Below are positions 1-9,504 of a DNA stretch of 64,000 nt, in pieces (the stretch's first letter is position 1; each line of letters begins with the position of its first letter). The notes under the pieces were generated by a model. That model had not been told where the DNA came from, made no database searches, and worked only from the letters and a program-made list of their open reading frames with translations. The position numbers were made by a program, and so were the translations under genes. This stretch comes from Betaproteobacteria bacterium (GTDB lineage Bacteria; Pseudomonadota; Gammaproteobacteria; Burkholderiales; Usitatibacteraceae). The stretch spans positions 248,001-312,000 of the forward strand of contig JADJEZ010000001.1 of assembly GCA_016708825.1 (NCBI GenBank), written 5' to 3'.

Positions 1-309
1 CCCCTCGAGCGCGGGCGAAGGAACCTGGTTCGACGCGGCGAGGATGCCCAGCGCAATCGGCAGGTCGAAGCGGCCGCTTTCCTTGGGCAAATCCGCGGGG
101 GCGAGACTCACGGTCACGCGCCACTGCGGCACCTGGAAACGCGCGGTGAGGAGGGCCGCGCGGACGCGATCGCGCGCCTCTTTCACCTCCGTCTCCGGCA
201 GGCCCACGACATGAAAGCCGGGCAGGCCCGGGCCCACGTGCACTTCCACGCGCACGAGCGGCGCCTGCATGCCCGCGAGGGCGCGGGAGAGAACGACGGC
301 CAGAGACAC
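1..309 (-). CDS. comM: ComM/YifB family Mg-chelatase-like ATPase, N-terminal part (runs off the window)
   Basis: Reading leftward from a GTG at 307-309, the frame is open to base 1 and gives the first 103 residues. They match the start of ComM/YifB: the opening SLAVVLSRALAGMQAPLV, then VHVGPGLPGFHVVGLPE, and later LPKESGRFDLPIALGILAA. This family is an AAA+ ATPase related to magnesium chelatase subunits, and ComM is a branch-migration helicase acting in natural transformation. The Walker A and B motifs and the C-terminal domain lie outside the window, so intactness cannot be judged. comM close to ubiK and torF-glnK-amtB is a common betaproteobacterial arrangement. There is no ATG near this start, so GTG is chosen. 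Confidence 0.85.
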   Translation of the reverse strand, partial: MSLAVVLSRALAGMQAPLVRVEVHVGPGLPGFHVVGLPETEVKEARDRVRAALLTARFQVPQWRVTVSLAPADLPKESGRFDLPIALGILAASNQVPSPALEG

Positions 310-470
310 GCGGATTTCCCCCTTGCCCTGAAGGCGCTTCGATCCCTTCAATTCGCCCGCGCCGTGATCGGTTGACCCGGGCCCGTGGCGGCATGCCCGC
401 GGCGTCCGCGCGCGTATCATTGCGCCACCGCCGATCGCGGGACTCTTCACGCAGGCCGCACCGACTCCCC

Positions 471-1631
471 GTGGATCCCTTCTCCGACAGCTTCTCCCGG
501 CGCGTAACCGAGGCCTGGCATCACCACGAGCCCGCTTTCCGCGGCCGCTCCTACAGTTGCCGTTGCGGGCGCCCCGTCTTCTTCCGCAACAGCGCCTGCC
601 TCGCGTGCGGCGCGGCGCTCGGCTACGAGCCCCTGCTCGGGGAAGTGCGCGCGCTGGAGCAGGGGCCGCGCGCGGGCACCTGGAAACTGTCCGGAGACGA
701 GCGGGGCCGCCCCTACCGGCGCTGCGCGAACTTCGATTCCGCCGCCGGCTGCAACTGGCTCGTGCCCGACGACGATCCGATCGCCCTTTGCCGCTCCTGC
801 AGGCTGAACCGCACGATTCCGGATCTCGCCGATGCGGACAACCGGCGCTACTGGCGCGCCACGGAAGTCGCGAAGCGCAGGATGGTTTCCCAGCTCCTCT
901 CGCTGGGCCTGCCGCTGCGCTCGAAGGAGGGCGAGGACCCGGAGCGCGGCGTCGCCTTCGACCTCGTGCGTCCGCAGGCGGGAACCCCTCGCGTCGTCAC
1001 CGGGCACGACAACGGGCTCATCACGATCAACGTCGAAGAGGCTGACGACGCCAGGCGCGAGAAATTGCGTCACGACCTGCGCGAGCCCTACCGCACGCTG
1101 CTCGGGCACTTCCGCCATGAGATCGGCCACTACTACTGGGATCGCCTCGTGGCCGGCACCGCGTGGCACGAGCCTTTTCGCGCGCTCTTCGGCGACGAGC
1201 GCATCGATTACGCCGCCGCCCTCAAGGCGAATTACGAGGTGGGGCCGCCGCCGGACTGGGCCGACCGGCACATCAGCGCCTATGCCTCGTCGCATCCGTG
1301 GGAGGACTGGGCGGAGACCTGGGCGCATTTCCTGCACGTCTTCGACAGCCTCGACACCGCCCTGGGCTTCGGGCTCGCCAGCGGCGACATCGTGGCCGAA
1401 GTGGAGCCCTATGGCCCGGCCGATCTCCACGCGCCCGACGATCCCGATGCAGCGCGCTTCCTGTCGCTCGTGAACACCTGGCTCGAGATGATCACGGCGC
1501 TGAACGAGCTTGCGAGGAGCATGGGCCAGCCGGACCTCTATCCCTTCGTGATGTCGCGGCCCGTGGTGCGCAAGCTGCAGTTCATTTACAGAGTGATCCG
1601 GGACGCGCGCTCCGGCGCGGGGCGGCCGTAG
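471..1631 (+). CDS. Zinc-ribbon plus putative zinc metallopeptidase (COG4307-like)
   Basis: A four-cysteine zinc ribbon comes first (CRCGRP...CLACG), with a second pair of CxxC-like cysteines further on. A zincin motif, HEIGHYYWDR, follows, with downstream acidic residues (HPWEDWAETWAHFLH) that could supply the third ligand. This is the architecture of the zinc-ribbon_6 / Peptidase_Mx families, whose substrates are unknown. No signal peptide is visible, so a cytoplasmic location is inferred. The frame is open back to a TTG at 372, with an ATG at 393, but that extension is arginine-rich and unlike the family. The GTG at 471 is preferred, without a clear ribosome binding site. The gene stands alone between comM and ubiK. 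Confidence 0.75.
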   Translation: MDPFSDSFSRRVTEAWHHHEPAFRGRSYSCRCGRPVFFRNSACLACGAALGYEPLLGEVRALEQGPRAGTWKLSGDERGRPYRRCANFDSAAGCNWLVPDDDPIALCRSCRLNRTIPDLADADNRRYWRATEVAKRRMVSQLLSLGLPLRSKEGEDPERGVAFDLVRPQAGTPRVVTGHDNGLITINVEEADDARREKLRHDLREPYRTLLGHFRHEIGHYYWDRLVAGTAWHEPFRALFGDERIDYAAALKANYEVGPPPDWADRHISAYASSHPWEDWAETWAHFLHVFDSLDTALGFGLASGDIVAEVEPYGPADLHAPDDPDAARFLSLVNTWLEMITALNELARSMGQPDLYPFVMSRPVVRKLQFIYRVIRDARSGAGRP

Positions 1632-1694
1632 CGGGCCTGCCGCGCTTCTCCGCTGCGCCTTCGGCCTCCGCGCCGAGGGCCACGCGCCCCCGGC

Positions 1695-1937
1695 CTAGCG
1701 GCCGGGCGCAAGCCGCGCTTCGAGCGCGGCGACCTTCGCTTCCAGCTCCGCCACCCGGATCCGGGCGCGTGCGAGCACTTCCGACTGGACGTCGAATTCC
1801 TCCCGCGTGACGAGATCGAGTCGGGCGAAGGCCGTGGCGAGCACGGCGCGCGCGTTCTTCTCGAGATCCCGAGCGGGATTGGAGGCGGCGGCTTCGGCGA
1901 GGCGGGCGGCGATGTCGCCCAGGAGCTTTTCGTTCAT
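1695..1937 (-). CDS. ubiK: Ubiquinone biosynthesis accessory factor UbiK (BMFP family)
   Basis: This is an 80-residue protein that starts MNEKLLGDIAARLAEA and ends in a leucine/alanine heptad coiled coil (ARIRVAELEAKVAALEARL). Both features are typical of UbiK/YqiC (membrane fusogenic activity, BMFP). UbiK binds UbiJ and assists the soluble Ubi complex in aerobic ubiquinone synthesis. The ATG at 1937 has a GGAAG ribosome binding site just upstream. The longer open frame reaching 2009 is rejected because it would run into the NtrC-like sites of the divergent torF promoter and is not conserved-looking. Confidence 0.85.
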   Translation of the reverse strand: MNEKLLGDIAARLAEAAASNPARDLEKNARAVLATAFARLDLVTREEFDVQSEVLARARIRVAELEAKVAALEARLAPGR

Positions 1938-1979
1938 TTCGCTTCCCGGCACAGAGACTTCGGTGGACCAGCGGGGCGC

Positions 1980-2025
1980 GCACCAAATCGGTGCCGCCGG
2001 GTCGATCACGGTGCCGGGGCGGTGC
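1980..2025 (+). promoter_or_regulatory. Two tandem NtrC-type binding sites upstream of torF-glnK-amtB
   Basis: Positions 1980-1994 read GCACC, five bases, GGTGC, a perfect dyad matching the NtrC (NRI) enhancer consensus. A second, degenerate copy lies at 2011-2025 (GTGCC, five bases, GGTGC). The two are 31 bp apart, about three helical turns, and lie 60-110 bp upstream of the sigma-54 promoter. That is the expected enhancer position. Confidence 0.7.
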
Positions 2026-2086
2026 AGGCCGCGCCCGGCGCCATAAAACGACCTTCATAAACAGGGCCTTGCGTGGAAGGTCGCGC

Positions 2087-2102
2087 TGGCACGCTCCCTG
2101 CT
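2087..2102 (+). promoter_or_regulatory. Sigma-54 (RpoN) promoter of torF-glnK-amtB
   Basis: TGGCACG at 2087-2093, four bases, then CTGCT. The invariant GG (2088-2089) and GC (2100-2101) are separated by exactly ten bases, as sigma-54 requires. The element lies about 50 bp before the torF start. Together with the upstream NtrC-type dyads it indicates nitrogen-limitation control of the three genes. Confidence 0.75.
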
Positions 2103-2150
2103 AAACGACCTTCGATGCAACTTTTTTCCACACCACCGAAGGATACCAAC

Positions 2151-3297
<1,147 letters not shown>

Positions 3298-3316
3298 GAC
3301 ACAAGGGGAACCATTC

Positions 3317-4714
3317 ATGAAACGCCTACTGAGTCTCATCGCCTTCACCGCGGGCCTCGCCTTCGGCGGCGTCGCGTTCGCGCAGGACAAGCCTGCCGAA
3401 GCACCCGCGGCTGCGCCTGCAGCCACGGCGCCGGCCGCAGCGCCCGCGGCAGAAGCCGCGCCCGCCGCACCGGCTGCACCCGCGCCGGCCGCGAAGCCCA
3501 CGCTCAACGCCGGCGACACCGCGTGGATGCTCACCTCCACGATGCTCGTGATCCTCATGATCATCCCGGGCCTGGCGCTCTTCTACGGGGGGCTCGCGCG
3601 CACCAAGAACATGCTGTCGGTGCTGATGCAGGTCTTCGTGGTCTTCTCGCTGATCACGCTGCTCTGGGCCGTCTACGGGTACTCGCTCGCCTTCGGCGGC
3701 GAGGGCAAGTTCTTCGGCTCGTTCGACAAGCTGTTCCTGAAGGGCATCACGGCCGACACGCTCTCGGGCGCGTTGCCGACGATCCCCGAGTACGTGTTCG
3801 TCGCCTTCCAGTCGACCTTCGCGGCGATCACCACGGCGCTCATCGTGGGCTCCTTCGCCGAGCGCGCGAAGTTCAGCGCGGTGCTGCTCTTCTCGGTGCT
3901 CTGGTTCACGTTCGCCTACATCCCGATGGCGCACATGGTCTGGGGCGGCGGGATCCTCGGGGCCGACGGCGCGCTCGACTTCGCCGGCGGCACCGTGGTG
4001 CACATCAACGCGGGTGTCGCGGGCCTCGTGGGCGCCTACGTGATCGGCAAGCGCGTGGGCTTCGGCAAGGAAGCGCTGATGCCGCACTCGCTCACGCTCA
4101 CGATGGTCGGCGCCTCGCTCCTGTGGGTGGGCTGGTTCGGATTCAACGCCGGTTCCGCGGGCGCGGCCAACGGGGTCGCGGGGCTCGCCTTCATCAACAC
4201 GACGCTTGCCACCGCGGCGGCGGCGCTGGCGTGGATAGCCGGCGAGGCGATGGCGCGCGGCAAGGCCTCGATGCTGGGCGCGGCCTCCGGTGCGGTGGCC
4301 GGGCTCGTGGCGGTCACGCCCGCGGCCGGGTTCGTGGGCCCCATGGGCTCGATCATCCTGGGCCTGCTTGCGGGCTTCGTCTGCCTCTGGGGCGTGAATG
4401 GCCTGAAGCGCATGCTCGGCGCCGATGACGCGTTCGACGTGTTCGGCGTGCACGGCGTCGGCGGCATCCTCGGCGCGATCCTGACCGGCGTCTTCGCCGC
4501 CCCCGCCCTGGGCGGCACGCAGGGCGCCGACTTCTCGATCGCGCACCAGGTGGTCGTGCAGTTGAAGAGCGTCGGGCTCACCGTGGTCTGGTCGGCGGTC
4601 GTGGCCTTCGTGGCCTACAAGATCGCGGACCTCGTGGTCGGCCTGCGGGTTCCCGAGGAACAGGAACGCGAGGGCCTCGACATCGCGGCGCACGGCGAGT
4701 CGGCCTATACCTGA
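3317..4714 (+). CDS. amtB: Ammonium transporter AmtB
   Basis: This 465-residue Amt/Rh-family channel has an N-terminal signal peptide (to about residue 22) and then a roughly 35-residue Ala/Pro-rich linker. The first membrane helix begins near ADTAWMLTSTMLVILM. Family hallmarks are FYGGLARTKN, the AFAAIT helix, HMVWGGG, the pore histidine region HINAGVAGLV, and DVFGVHGVGGILGAILTG, which holds the second pore histidine. It imports ammonium and is gated by GlnK from the preceding gene. The long Ala/Pro linker between signal peptide and first helix is a modest oddity. Confidence 0.95.
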   Translation: MKRLLSLIAFTAGLAFGGVAFAQDKPAEAPAAAPAATAPAAAPAAEAAPAAPAAPAPAAKPTLNAGDTAWMLTSTMLVILMIIPGLALFYGGLARTKNMLSVLMQVFVVFSLITLLWAVYGYSLAFGGEGKFFGSFDKLFLKGITADTLSGALPTIPEYVFVAFQSTFAAITTALIVGSFAERAKFSAVLLFSVLWFTFAYIPMAHMVWGGGILGADGALDFAGGTVVHINAGVAGLVGAYVIGKRVGFGKEALMPHSLTLTMVGASLLWVGWFGFNAGSAGAANGVAGLAFINTTLATAAAALAWIAGEAMARGKASMLGAASGAVAGLVAVTPAAGFVGPMGSIILGLLAGFVCLWGVNGLKRMLGADDAFDVFGVHGVGGILGAILTGVFAAPALGGTQGADFSIAHQVVVQLKSVGLTVVWSAVVAFVAYKIADLVVGLRVPEEQEREGLDIAAHGESAYT

Positions 4715-4724
4715 TGCAAGGCTT

Positions 4725-4759
4725 TCCCGGGGCGGGCGGTGGACCCGTCCCGGGATTTT
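4725..4759 (+). terminator. Rho-independent terminator after amtB
   Basis: A 12-bp stem with one G-T pair (TCCCGGGGCGGG with CCCGTCCCGGGA) and a 7-base loop is followed by TTTT, 11 bases after the amtB stop. Confidence 0.65.
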
Positions 4760-4833
4760 CGCGGCACTCCACCGGCACCGCTACCGGCGCTCCAACGCGC
4801 CGGGGGCGGAAATCTCCTCAAGAGGCCACCTTC

Positions 4834-4861
4834 AACGGGCACGCAAGTGCCCGTTTTTTTT
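4834..4861 (+). terminator. Second Rho-independent terminator, before hemC
   Basis: A perfect 7-bp stem (CGGGCAC / GTGCCCG) with a GCAA tetraloop is followed by eight T residues. It is a textbook intrinsic terminator that insulates hemC from amtB transcription. Confidence 0.85.
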
Positions 4862-4949
4862 CGGGCCTGCGGGGAGGCGCCGATGGGGCGCGAGTACCCT
4901 GCGTGGTAGCATTTCCGCGCTCCCCGCCCTTACTCCTTTCGCGACCGCC

Positions 4950-5885
4950 TTGATCCCCCAACGCCTCCGCATCGCCACGCGCGAAAGCCGCCTCGCGATG
5001 TGGCAGACCGAGCACGTGGCCGCCCGGCTCCTCGAGCGCCACCCGGGGATCGCGATCGAGATCGCCGGCATGACCACCAAGGGCGACCGCATCCTCGACC
5101 GGCCCCTCGCACAGGTCGGCGGCAAGGGCCTCTTCATCAAGGAACTCGAGGTTGCCCTCGCGGACAACCTTGCCGACATCGCCGTGCACTCCATGAAGGA
5201 CGTGCCGATGGAGATGCCCGAGGGATTTGCGATGCTGACCTTCGGGCCGCGGGAGGACGCCCGCGACGCCTTCGTGTCGCTGCGCCACGAGGGGCTCGCC
5301 GCGCTTCCCGCCGGGGCGGTCGTGGGCACCTCGAGCCTGCGGCGCGAATGCCAGTTGCGCCGCGCCCATCCCGCGCTCGTCATCCGGCCCCTGCGCGGCA
5401 ACGTGAACACGCGCCTCGCCAAGCTCGATTCGGGCGAGTACGACGCCATCATCCTCGCAGCCGCGGGGCTCAAGCGCCTCGGTTTCGGCAGCCGCATCCG
5501 CGAACTCCTGCCCCTCGACCTCGCGCTGCCGGCAATCGGGCAGGGCGTGCTCGCCATCGAATACCTCGCCGACCGCGCGGACGTGGCCGAACTCCTCTCG
5601 CCATTCGTGGATCCCGCGGCGCAGGCCGCCGCCGAAGCCGAGCGCGCGCTGGGCCTCGTGGTGGAGGGCAGCTGCGAAGTGCCCGTGGGAGGGCACGCGA
5701 TGGTCCAGGGCCAGGCGCTGGTCCTCGAGGGTTTTCTCGGGCTCCCCGATGGTTCGCGGCTGGTGCGCGAGCGGATCGAGGGCACGGTCGGCGACGCCGC
5801 GAAGCTGGGCCGGGAACTGGGCGAGCGCATCCTCGCGCGAGGCAGGCGGGAAGTGCTGGACCTCCTCGCGCCGCCCAAGCAATGA
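4950..5885 (+). CDS. hemC: Porphobilinogen deaminase (hydroxymethylbilane synthase)
   Basis: HemC polymerises four porphobilinogens into hydroxymethylbilane. The 311-residue protein starts IPQRLRIATRESRLAMWQ. It shows the catalytic Asp84 in HSMKDVP, the substrate-binding stretch GTSSLRREC / LRGNVNTRL, and the dipyrromethane cofactor Cys242 in EGSCEVPVGGHA. The start is a TTG at 4950; no ATG or GTG fits before the conserved region. The stop overlaps the hemD ATG (ATGA), so the two are translationally coupled. It is first in the hemC-hemD-hemX-hemY run. Confidence 0.95.
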   Translation: MIPQRLRIATRESRLAMWQTEHVAARLLERHPGIAIEIAGMTTKGDRILDRPLAQVGGKGLFIKELEVALADNLADIAVHSMKDVPMEMPEGFAMLTFGPREDARDAFVSLRHEGLAALPAGAVVGTSSLRRECQLRRAHPALVIRPLRGNVNTRLAKLDSGEYDAIILAAAGLKRLGFGSRIRELLPLDLALPAIGQGVLAIEYLADRADVAELLSPFVDPAAQAAAEAERALGLVVEGSCEVPVGGHAMVQGQALVLEGFLGLPDGSRLVRERIEGTVGDAAKLGRELGERILARGRREVLDLLAPPKQ

Positions 5886-6652
5886 CCGCCGCCGGCCCCC
5901 TCGCGGGCCTGGGCGTGGTGCTCACCCGCCCGCGCGCCCAATGCGAGGAGATCGCCTCCGCGCTTGAAACGCGCAGCGCGCGGGTCCTCGTTTTCCCCGC
6001 CCTCGACATCGTCCCCGTCACGCTCTCCTCGGAATCCCGCGCCGCACTCGCGACGCTGCCGTCGGCCCGCCTCGCCATCTTCGTGAGCGCCAACGCCGCC
6101 GAACACGGCGTCGCCGCGGCTCGCGCCGCGGGGCCCTGGCCGGAGTCGGTCGCCGTGGCGGGCGTGGGCGAAGCCACGGCTGCCCGGTTGCGCAGTGCCG
6201 GATTCGCGCACGTCATCGCACCGGATTCCGGTTTCGACAGCGAATCCCTCCTCGCCACGCCCGCGCTCGGCGACGTGGCCGGCCACCGGGTGCTCATCTT
6301 CCGCGGTGTGGGCGGCCGCGAGCGACTGCGCACGGAACTCGAACGCCGCGGAGCGACCGTGGAGTACGTCGAAAGCTACCGCCGCGAGCGTCCGCCGAGC
6401 GACCCTTCGGCCCTGCTCGCGGCCCTCGCGGAGGGCGAAATCGACGCGGTCCATGCAATGAGCGCCGAAACAGTGGACAATTTCCTCGCGCTCGCGGGTC
6501 CGGGGGCTTCCTGGTCCGGCGTCGCGCTGGTGGTGCCGCATCCGGCCATCGCCCGCCACGGGGCATCGTCCGCGTTCGGGCGCGCGGTGGTTTCCGGGCC
6601 CGGCATCGCGGGCCTGGTCGAGACGCTTCACGAACTGCGAAAGGCGACATGA
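5882..6652 (+). CDS. hemD: Uroporphyrinogen-III synthase
   Basis: HemD closes and inverts ring D of hydroxymethylbilane to give uroporphyrinogen III. The 256-residue product begins TAAGPLAGLGVVLTRPRAQ. It has the two-lobed pattern of this poorly conserved family: VFPALDIVP, IFVSANAAEHGV, GEATAARLRSAGF, and VLIFRGVGGRERLRTEL. The frame is open further upstream, but the ATG at 5882 overlaps the hemC stop by 4 bases and gives the family's usual length. Its own stop overlaps hemX in the same manner. Confidence 0.92.
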   Translation: MTAAGPLAGLGVVLTRPRAQCEEIASALETRSARVLVFPALDIVPVTLSSESRAALATLPSARLAIFVSANAAEHGVAAARAAGPWPESVAVAGVGEATAARLRSAGFAHVIAPDSGFDSESLLATPALGDVAGHRVLIFRGVGGRERLRTELERRGATVEYVESYRRERPPSDPSALLAALAEGEIDAVHAMSAETVDNFLALAGPGASWSGVALVVPHPAIARHGASSAFGRAVVSGPGIAGLVETLHELRKAT

Positions 6653-7704
6653 GTTCCCCGCTTCCCGAACCCCCCTCGCTGCCGCCGCCGAGATCGGCGC
6701 GCCCCGCGGCCAGCGCATCCGACAGCGGCGCGCGCTGGGCGGCGGCGATCGCCTTCGCCGCGGCCGCGGTGGCGATCGGCGTGGCCTGGAACGCGCAGCG
6801 CGCCTCCACCTCGATCACGCAGTCGGCCGGCGGCAAGCTCTCCGAACTCGGCGCGGAACTCGCCCAGACGCGCTCCACCCTCGCGCAGGCCCAGGCCGCG
6901 TTCAAGGAGTCGCAGGCGCGCATCGCGGAGCTGGAAACGCGCATCGCGGACGCGCAGGAGAACCGCGTCGCCATCGAGGAGATGTACCGCGAGCTCTCCC
7001 GGAGCGCCGACGACCGCATGCTCGCGGAGGTCGAGCAGCTCCTCATCCTCGCGAGCCAGCAGCTGCAGCTCGCGGGCAACGTGAAGGGCGCGCTCATCGC
7101 GCTGCAGGCCGCGGACCAGCGCCTCGCGCGCGCCGACAAGCTGCAGGTGGCGAACCTGCGCCGCGCGCTCAACGGCGACATGGACCGGCTGAAGGCCCAG
7201 CCGCTCGTCGACACCGTCGGCATCGCCGTGAAGATCGATTCGCTCATGCAGCAGGTCGACACGTTGCCGCTCGTGGTCGCCGATGCGATGCCCGCGGGCC
7301 GCGTCGCCTCCCGCGTGAAGGTGGTTGAGGAAAACGCCTGGGTGCGCAGCGCGCGCGATTTCTGGGAGGAGATGAAGGGGCTCGTGCGCATCCGCGAGAT
7401 TTCGCCCTCGGAGACGGCGCTCCTCACGCCCGCGCACAGCTACTTCCTGCGCGAGAACCTGAGGCTGCGCCTGCTCGGCGCGCGCGTGGCGCTGCTCGCC
7501 CGCGACGAGGGCTCCTTCCGCGAGGACATCCGGGCGACCCAGGCGTGGATCGGCAAGTACTTCGACGCGAAGGCGCGCGCGAACGTCGCCGCACTCGCCA
7601 CGCTCAAGCAGCTCGGCGAGAGCCAGGTGTCCATCAGCCCGCCCGACATCAACGCGAGCCTCGCCGCGGTCCGTTCCGCGCGCGCCGCGCGCGAGAAGCG
7701 CTAG
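6649..7704 (+). CDS. hemX: HemX, membrane protein of the heme operon
   Basis: This 351-residue protein has a proline-rich cytoplasmic start, one membrane helix at about residues 24-45 (WAAAIAFAAAAVAIGVAW), and a long periplasmic coiled coil (SELGAELAQTRSTLAQAQ...). The HemX domain follows. The family is often labelled uroporphyrinogen-III C-methyltransferase, but no SAM-binding methyltransferase motif is visible here, so that label is not used. The role in tetrapyrrole synthesis is inferred from position between hemD and hemY. ATG overlap with hemD indicates coupling. Confidence 0.88.
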   Translation: MSSPLPEPPSLPPPRSARPAASASDSGARWAAAIAFAAAAVAIGVAWNAQRASTSITQSAGGKLSELGAELAQTRSTLAQAQAAFKESQARIAELETRIADAQENRVAIEEMYRELSRSADDRMLAEVEQLLILASQQLQLAGNVKGALIALQAADQRLARADKLQVANLRRALNGDMDRLKAQPLVDTVGIAVKIDSLMQQVDTLPLVVADAMPAGRVASRVKVVEENAWVRSARDFWEEMKGLVRIREISPSETALLTPAHSYFLRENLRLRLLGARVALLARDEGSFREDIRATQAWIGKYFDAKARANVAALATLKQLGESQVSISPPDINASLAAVRSARAAREKR

Positions 7705-7710
7705 GCCGCC

Positions 7711-8883
7711 ATGCGCTTCGCGATCTGGTCCGTCGTGCTCGCCGTCGTGGCCGTCGGCGTCGCACTCATCGCCCGCCAGTCGGACGGCTACGTGGTCGTC
7801 GTCGCCGCGCCCTGGCGCGTGGAGCTGTCGCTGAATCTTCTCGTCGTGCTGGTCCTCGCGGGCTATTTCGCCTTCTTCCTGCTCGCGCGCCTCGTGGTCA
7901 CCCTCGCGGCGATCCCGGAGCGCGTGCGCGCCTACCGCGCCGAGCGTGCGCGCACCCGCTCCCGCAGGGCGCTCTACGACGCGCTGCTCGCCTTCTTCCA
8001 GGGGCGCTTCGCGAGCGCGGAGAAATCGGCCTCGGTCGCGATGCTGGCCGAGGAGAGCAAGGCGGTGGCGGCGATCATCGCTGCGCGAAGCGCCCACGAG
8101 CTGGGCCGCTTCAGCGAGCGCGAGGCCTTCCTCGAGCAGGCCCGCGGCGCCGCGCCCGAGATCGACCAGGCGCGGCTCACCACGCTCGCCGACCTGCTCC
8201 TGTCGCAGGGCCGCCACGAGGAAGCGCTCGCCGTCCTGAAGGATCTCTCGGGGCGCGATGCCCGCAACGTGCGGCTGCTGCGCATGCGCCTGGACGCCGA
8301 GACCGCGCTGCGCCGCTGGGACGAGGTCCTCGCGACCACCGCCACGCTTTCGAAGCTCGGCGGAATCGGCGTCCCCGAGGCCGCCACTGCCCGGAGAGCC
8401 GCGCACCTGGGCAACCTCGGCCGCAGGGCCCAGGACGCCACCGCCCTCGCCGCCTACTGGAAGCTCATCCCGTCGGAGCTTCGCGTCGATTCGACCATCG
8501 CCGCGACCGCCGCGCGCCACCACCTCGCGCTCGACGGCGCGGCTGTCGCGCGCGCAATCGTCGAGTCGGCCCTCGAGGCGAACTGGGACACGGGGCTGGT
8601 CGCCCTCTACGCCGATTGCGCAGGCGACTCCGCACTCCCCCTGATCGAACGTGCCGAGAAGTGGCTGCGCGCCCATGCGCGCGACCCGGCGCTGCTCCTC
8701 GCGCTGGGCAAGCTCTGCATGCGCCAGGAGCTGTGGGGCAAGGCGCAGAGCTACATCGAGGCAAGCCTCGCGCTGGAACCCACCCACGAGGGCCACATGA
8801 CGCTCGCCACGCTGATGGAGAAGCTCGGCAAGAGCCAGGAAGCCGGGCGCCATTTCCGCCGCAGCGCGGAACTCGCCGGCTAG
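7711..8883 (+). CDS. hemY: HemY, TPR-containing inner-membrane protein of the heme operon
   Basis: This 390-residue protein has two N-terminal membrane helices (residues about 2-22 and 42-65) and then a TPR-like alpha solenoid (RALYDALLAFFQGRFASAEK, AARSAHELGRFSEREAFLEQA, GKLCMRQELWGKAQSYIEASL). This is the proteobacterial HemY family, unrelated to the Gram-positive protoporphyrinogen oxidase of the same name. Its biochemical role is not settled; a scaffold or regulatory role in late heme synthesis is assumed from operon position. It starts 6 bases after hemX. Confidence 0.88.
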   Translation: MRFAIWSVVLAVVAVGVALIARQSDGYVVVVAAPWRVELSLNLLVVLVLAGYFAFFLLARLVVTLAAIPERVRAYRAERARTRSRRALYDALLAFFQGRFASAEKSASVAMLAEESKAVAAIIAARSAHELGRFSEREAFLEQARGAAPEIDQARLTTLADLLLSQGRHEEALAVLKDLSGRDARNVRLLRMRLDAETALRRWDEVLATTATLSKLGGIGVPEAATARRAAHLGNLGRRAQDATALAAYWKLIPSELRVDSTIAATAARHHLALDGAAVARAIVESALEANWDTGLVALYADCAGDSALPLIERAEKWLRAHARDPALLLALGKLCMRQELWGKAQSYIEASLALEPTHEGHMTLATLMEKLGKSQEAGRHFRRSAELAG

Positions 8884-8925
8884 GAGCTCGATCGAACTTA
8901 CTTGCGCATACGAGGACCGCCGTCC

Positions 8926-9504
8926 ATGAACCGCGAATACGCCGCACTCGAGCATCGCCCCCTGACCGCTGAAGCCCGGGTGTCCACGCCGCCGCCGCCC
9001 ACGCGCCTTACGCTGGAATCGCCCGCGCTCGAGGCGATGACCGATCTCCGCAAGGTCCGCGCGGCGACGATCGCGCCGCACCGCTCACTCTCGGACTGCA
9101 ATGGGATCATGGTGGCGCGTGGGGTGCGGCTCCTCTTCGTCGAGGACGCGCGCGGGGGTGTTGTCGGCGTCATCACTGCGACCGACCTGCTGGGCGAGAA
9201 GCCGATGCGCTTCGTGCAGGAGCGAAGCGTCACCCACGACGAGATCCTCGTCTCCGACCTGATGACCCCCGCGAGCGCGCTCCAGGCGCTGGACCGCCAG
9301 GAGGTTTCCCACGCGCAGGTCGGCCACGTCGTCGCCACACTCAAGGCGGCCGGGCGGCAGCACACCTTCGTGACCGACGAAGGCGGCAAGCGCATCTGCG
9401 GCATCTTTTCGGCCACGGACATCGCGCGGCGCGCCGGCGCCGAGGTGCCCACCCACGAACTCGCGGTGAACTTCGCCGAGATCGAGGCCGCCCTGGCGAA
9501 ATGA
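8926..9504 (+). CDS. CBS-pair domain protein
   Basis: A 192-residue protein made almost entirely of two CBS motifs: the first around AATIAPHRSLSDC...GVVGVITATDLLG, the second around VGHVVATLKAAGRQHTFVTDEGGKRICGIFSATDIARR. CBS pairs bind adenine nucleotides and usually regulate a partner. No effector domain is attached. The ATG at 8926 has a GAGGA ribosome binding site; a TTG at 8902 would add eight residues. The stop overlaps the next gene's ATG, which links it to the acyl-CoA synthetase. Confidence 0.8.
   Translation: MNREYAALEHRPLTAEARVSTPPPPTRLTLESPALEAMTDLRKVRAATIAPHRSLSDCNGIMVARGVRLLFVEDARGGVVGVITATDLLGEKPMRFVQERSVTHDEILVSDLMTPASALQALDRQEVSHAQVGHVVATLKAAGRQHTFVTDEGGKRICGIFSATDIARRAGAEVPTHELAVNFAEIEAALAK

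Noticed and set aside
1695..2009. Longer form of UbiK starting at 2009
   Set aside because: The extra 24 residues lie over the NtrC-type sites and lack the family pattern; the ATG at 1937 has a good ribosome binding site.
3395..3510. Ala/Pro-coding repeats in amtB as a repeat array or CRISPR
   Set aside because: Irregular low-complexity codons inside a frame, with no fixed repeat or spacer length.
4714..4953. Short open frame after amtB
   Set aside because: It covers two terminator hairpins and has no ribosome binding site or similarity.
6649..7704. HemX as a uroporphyrinogen-III methyltransferase
   Set aside because: No SAM-binding motifs; the label is a common transfer error.
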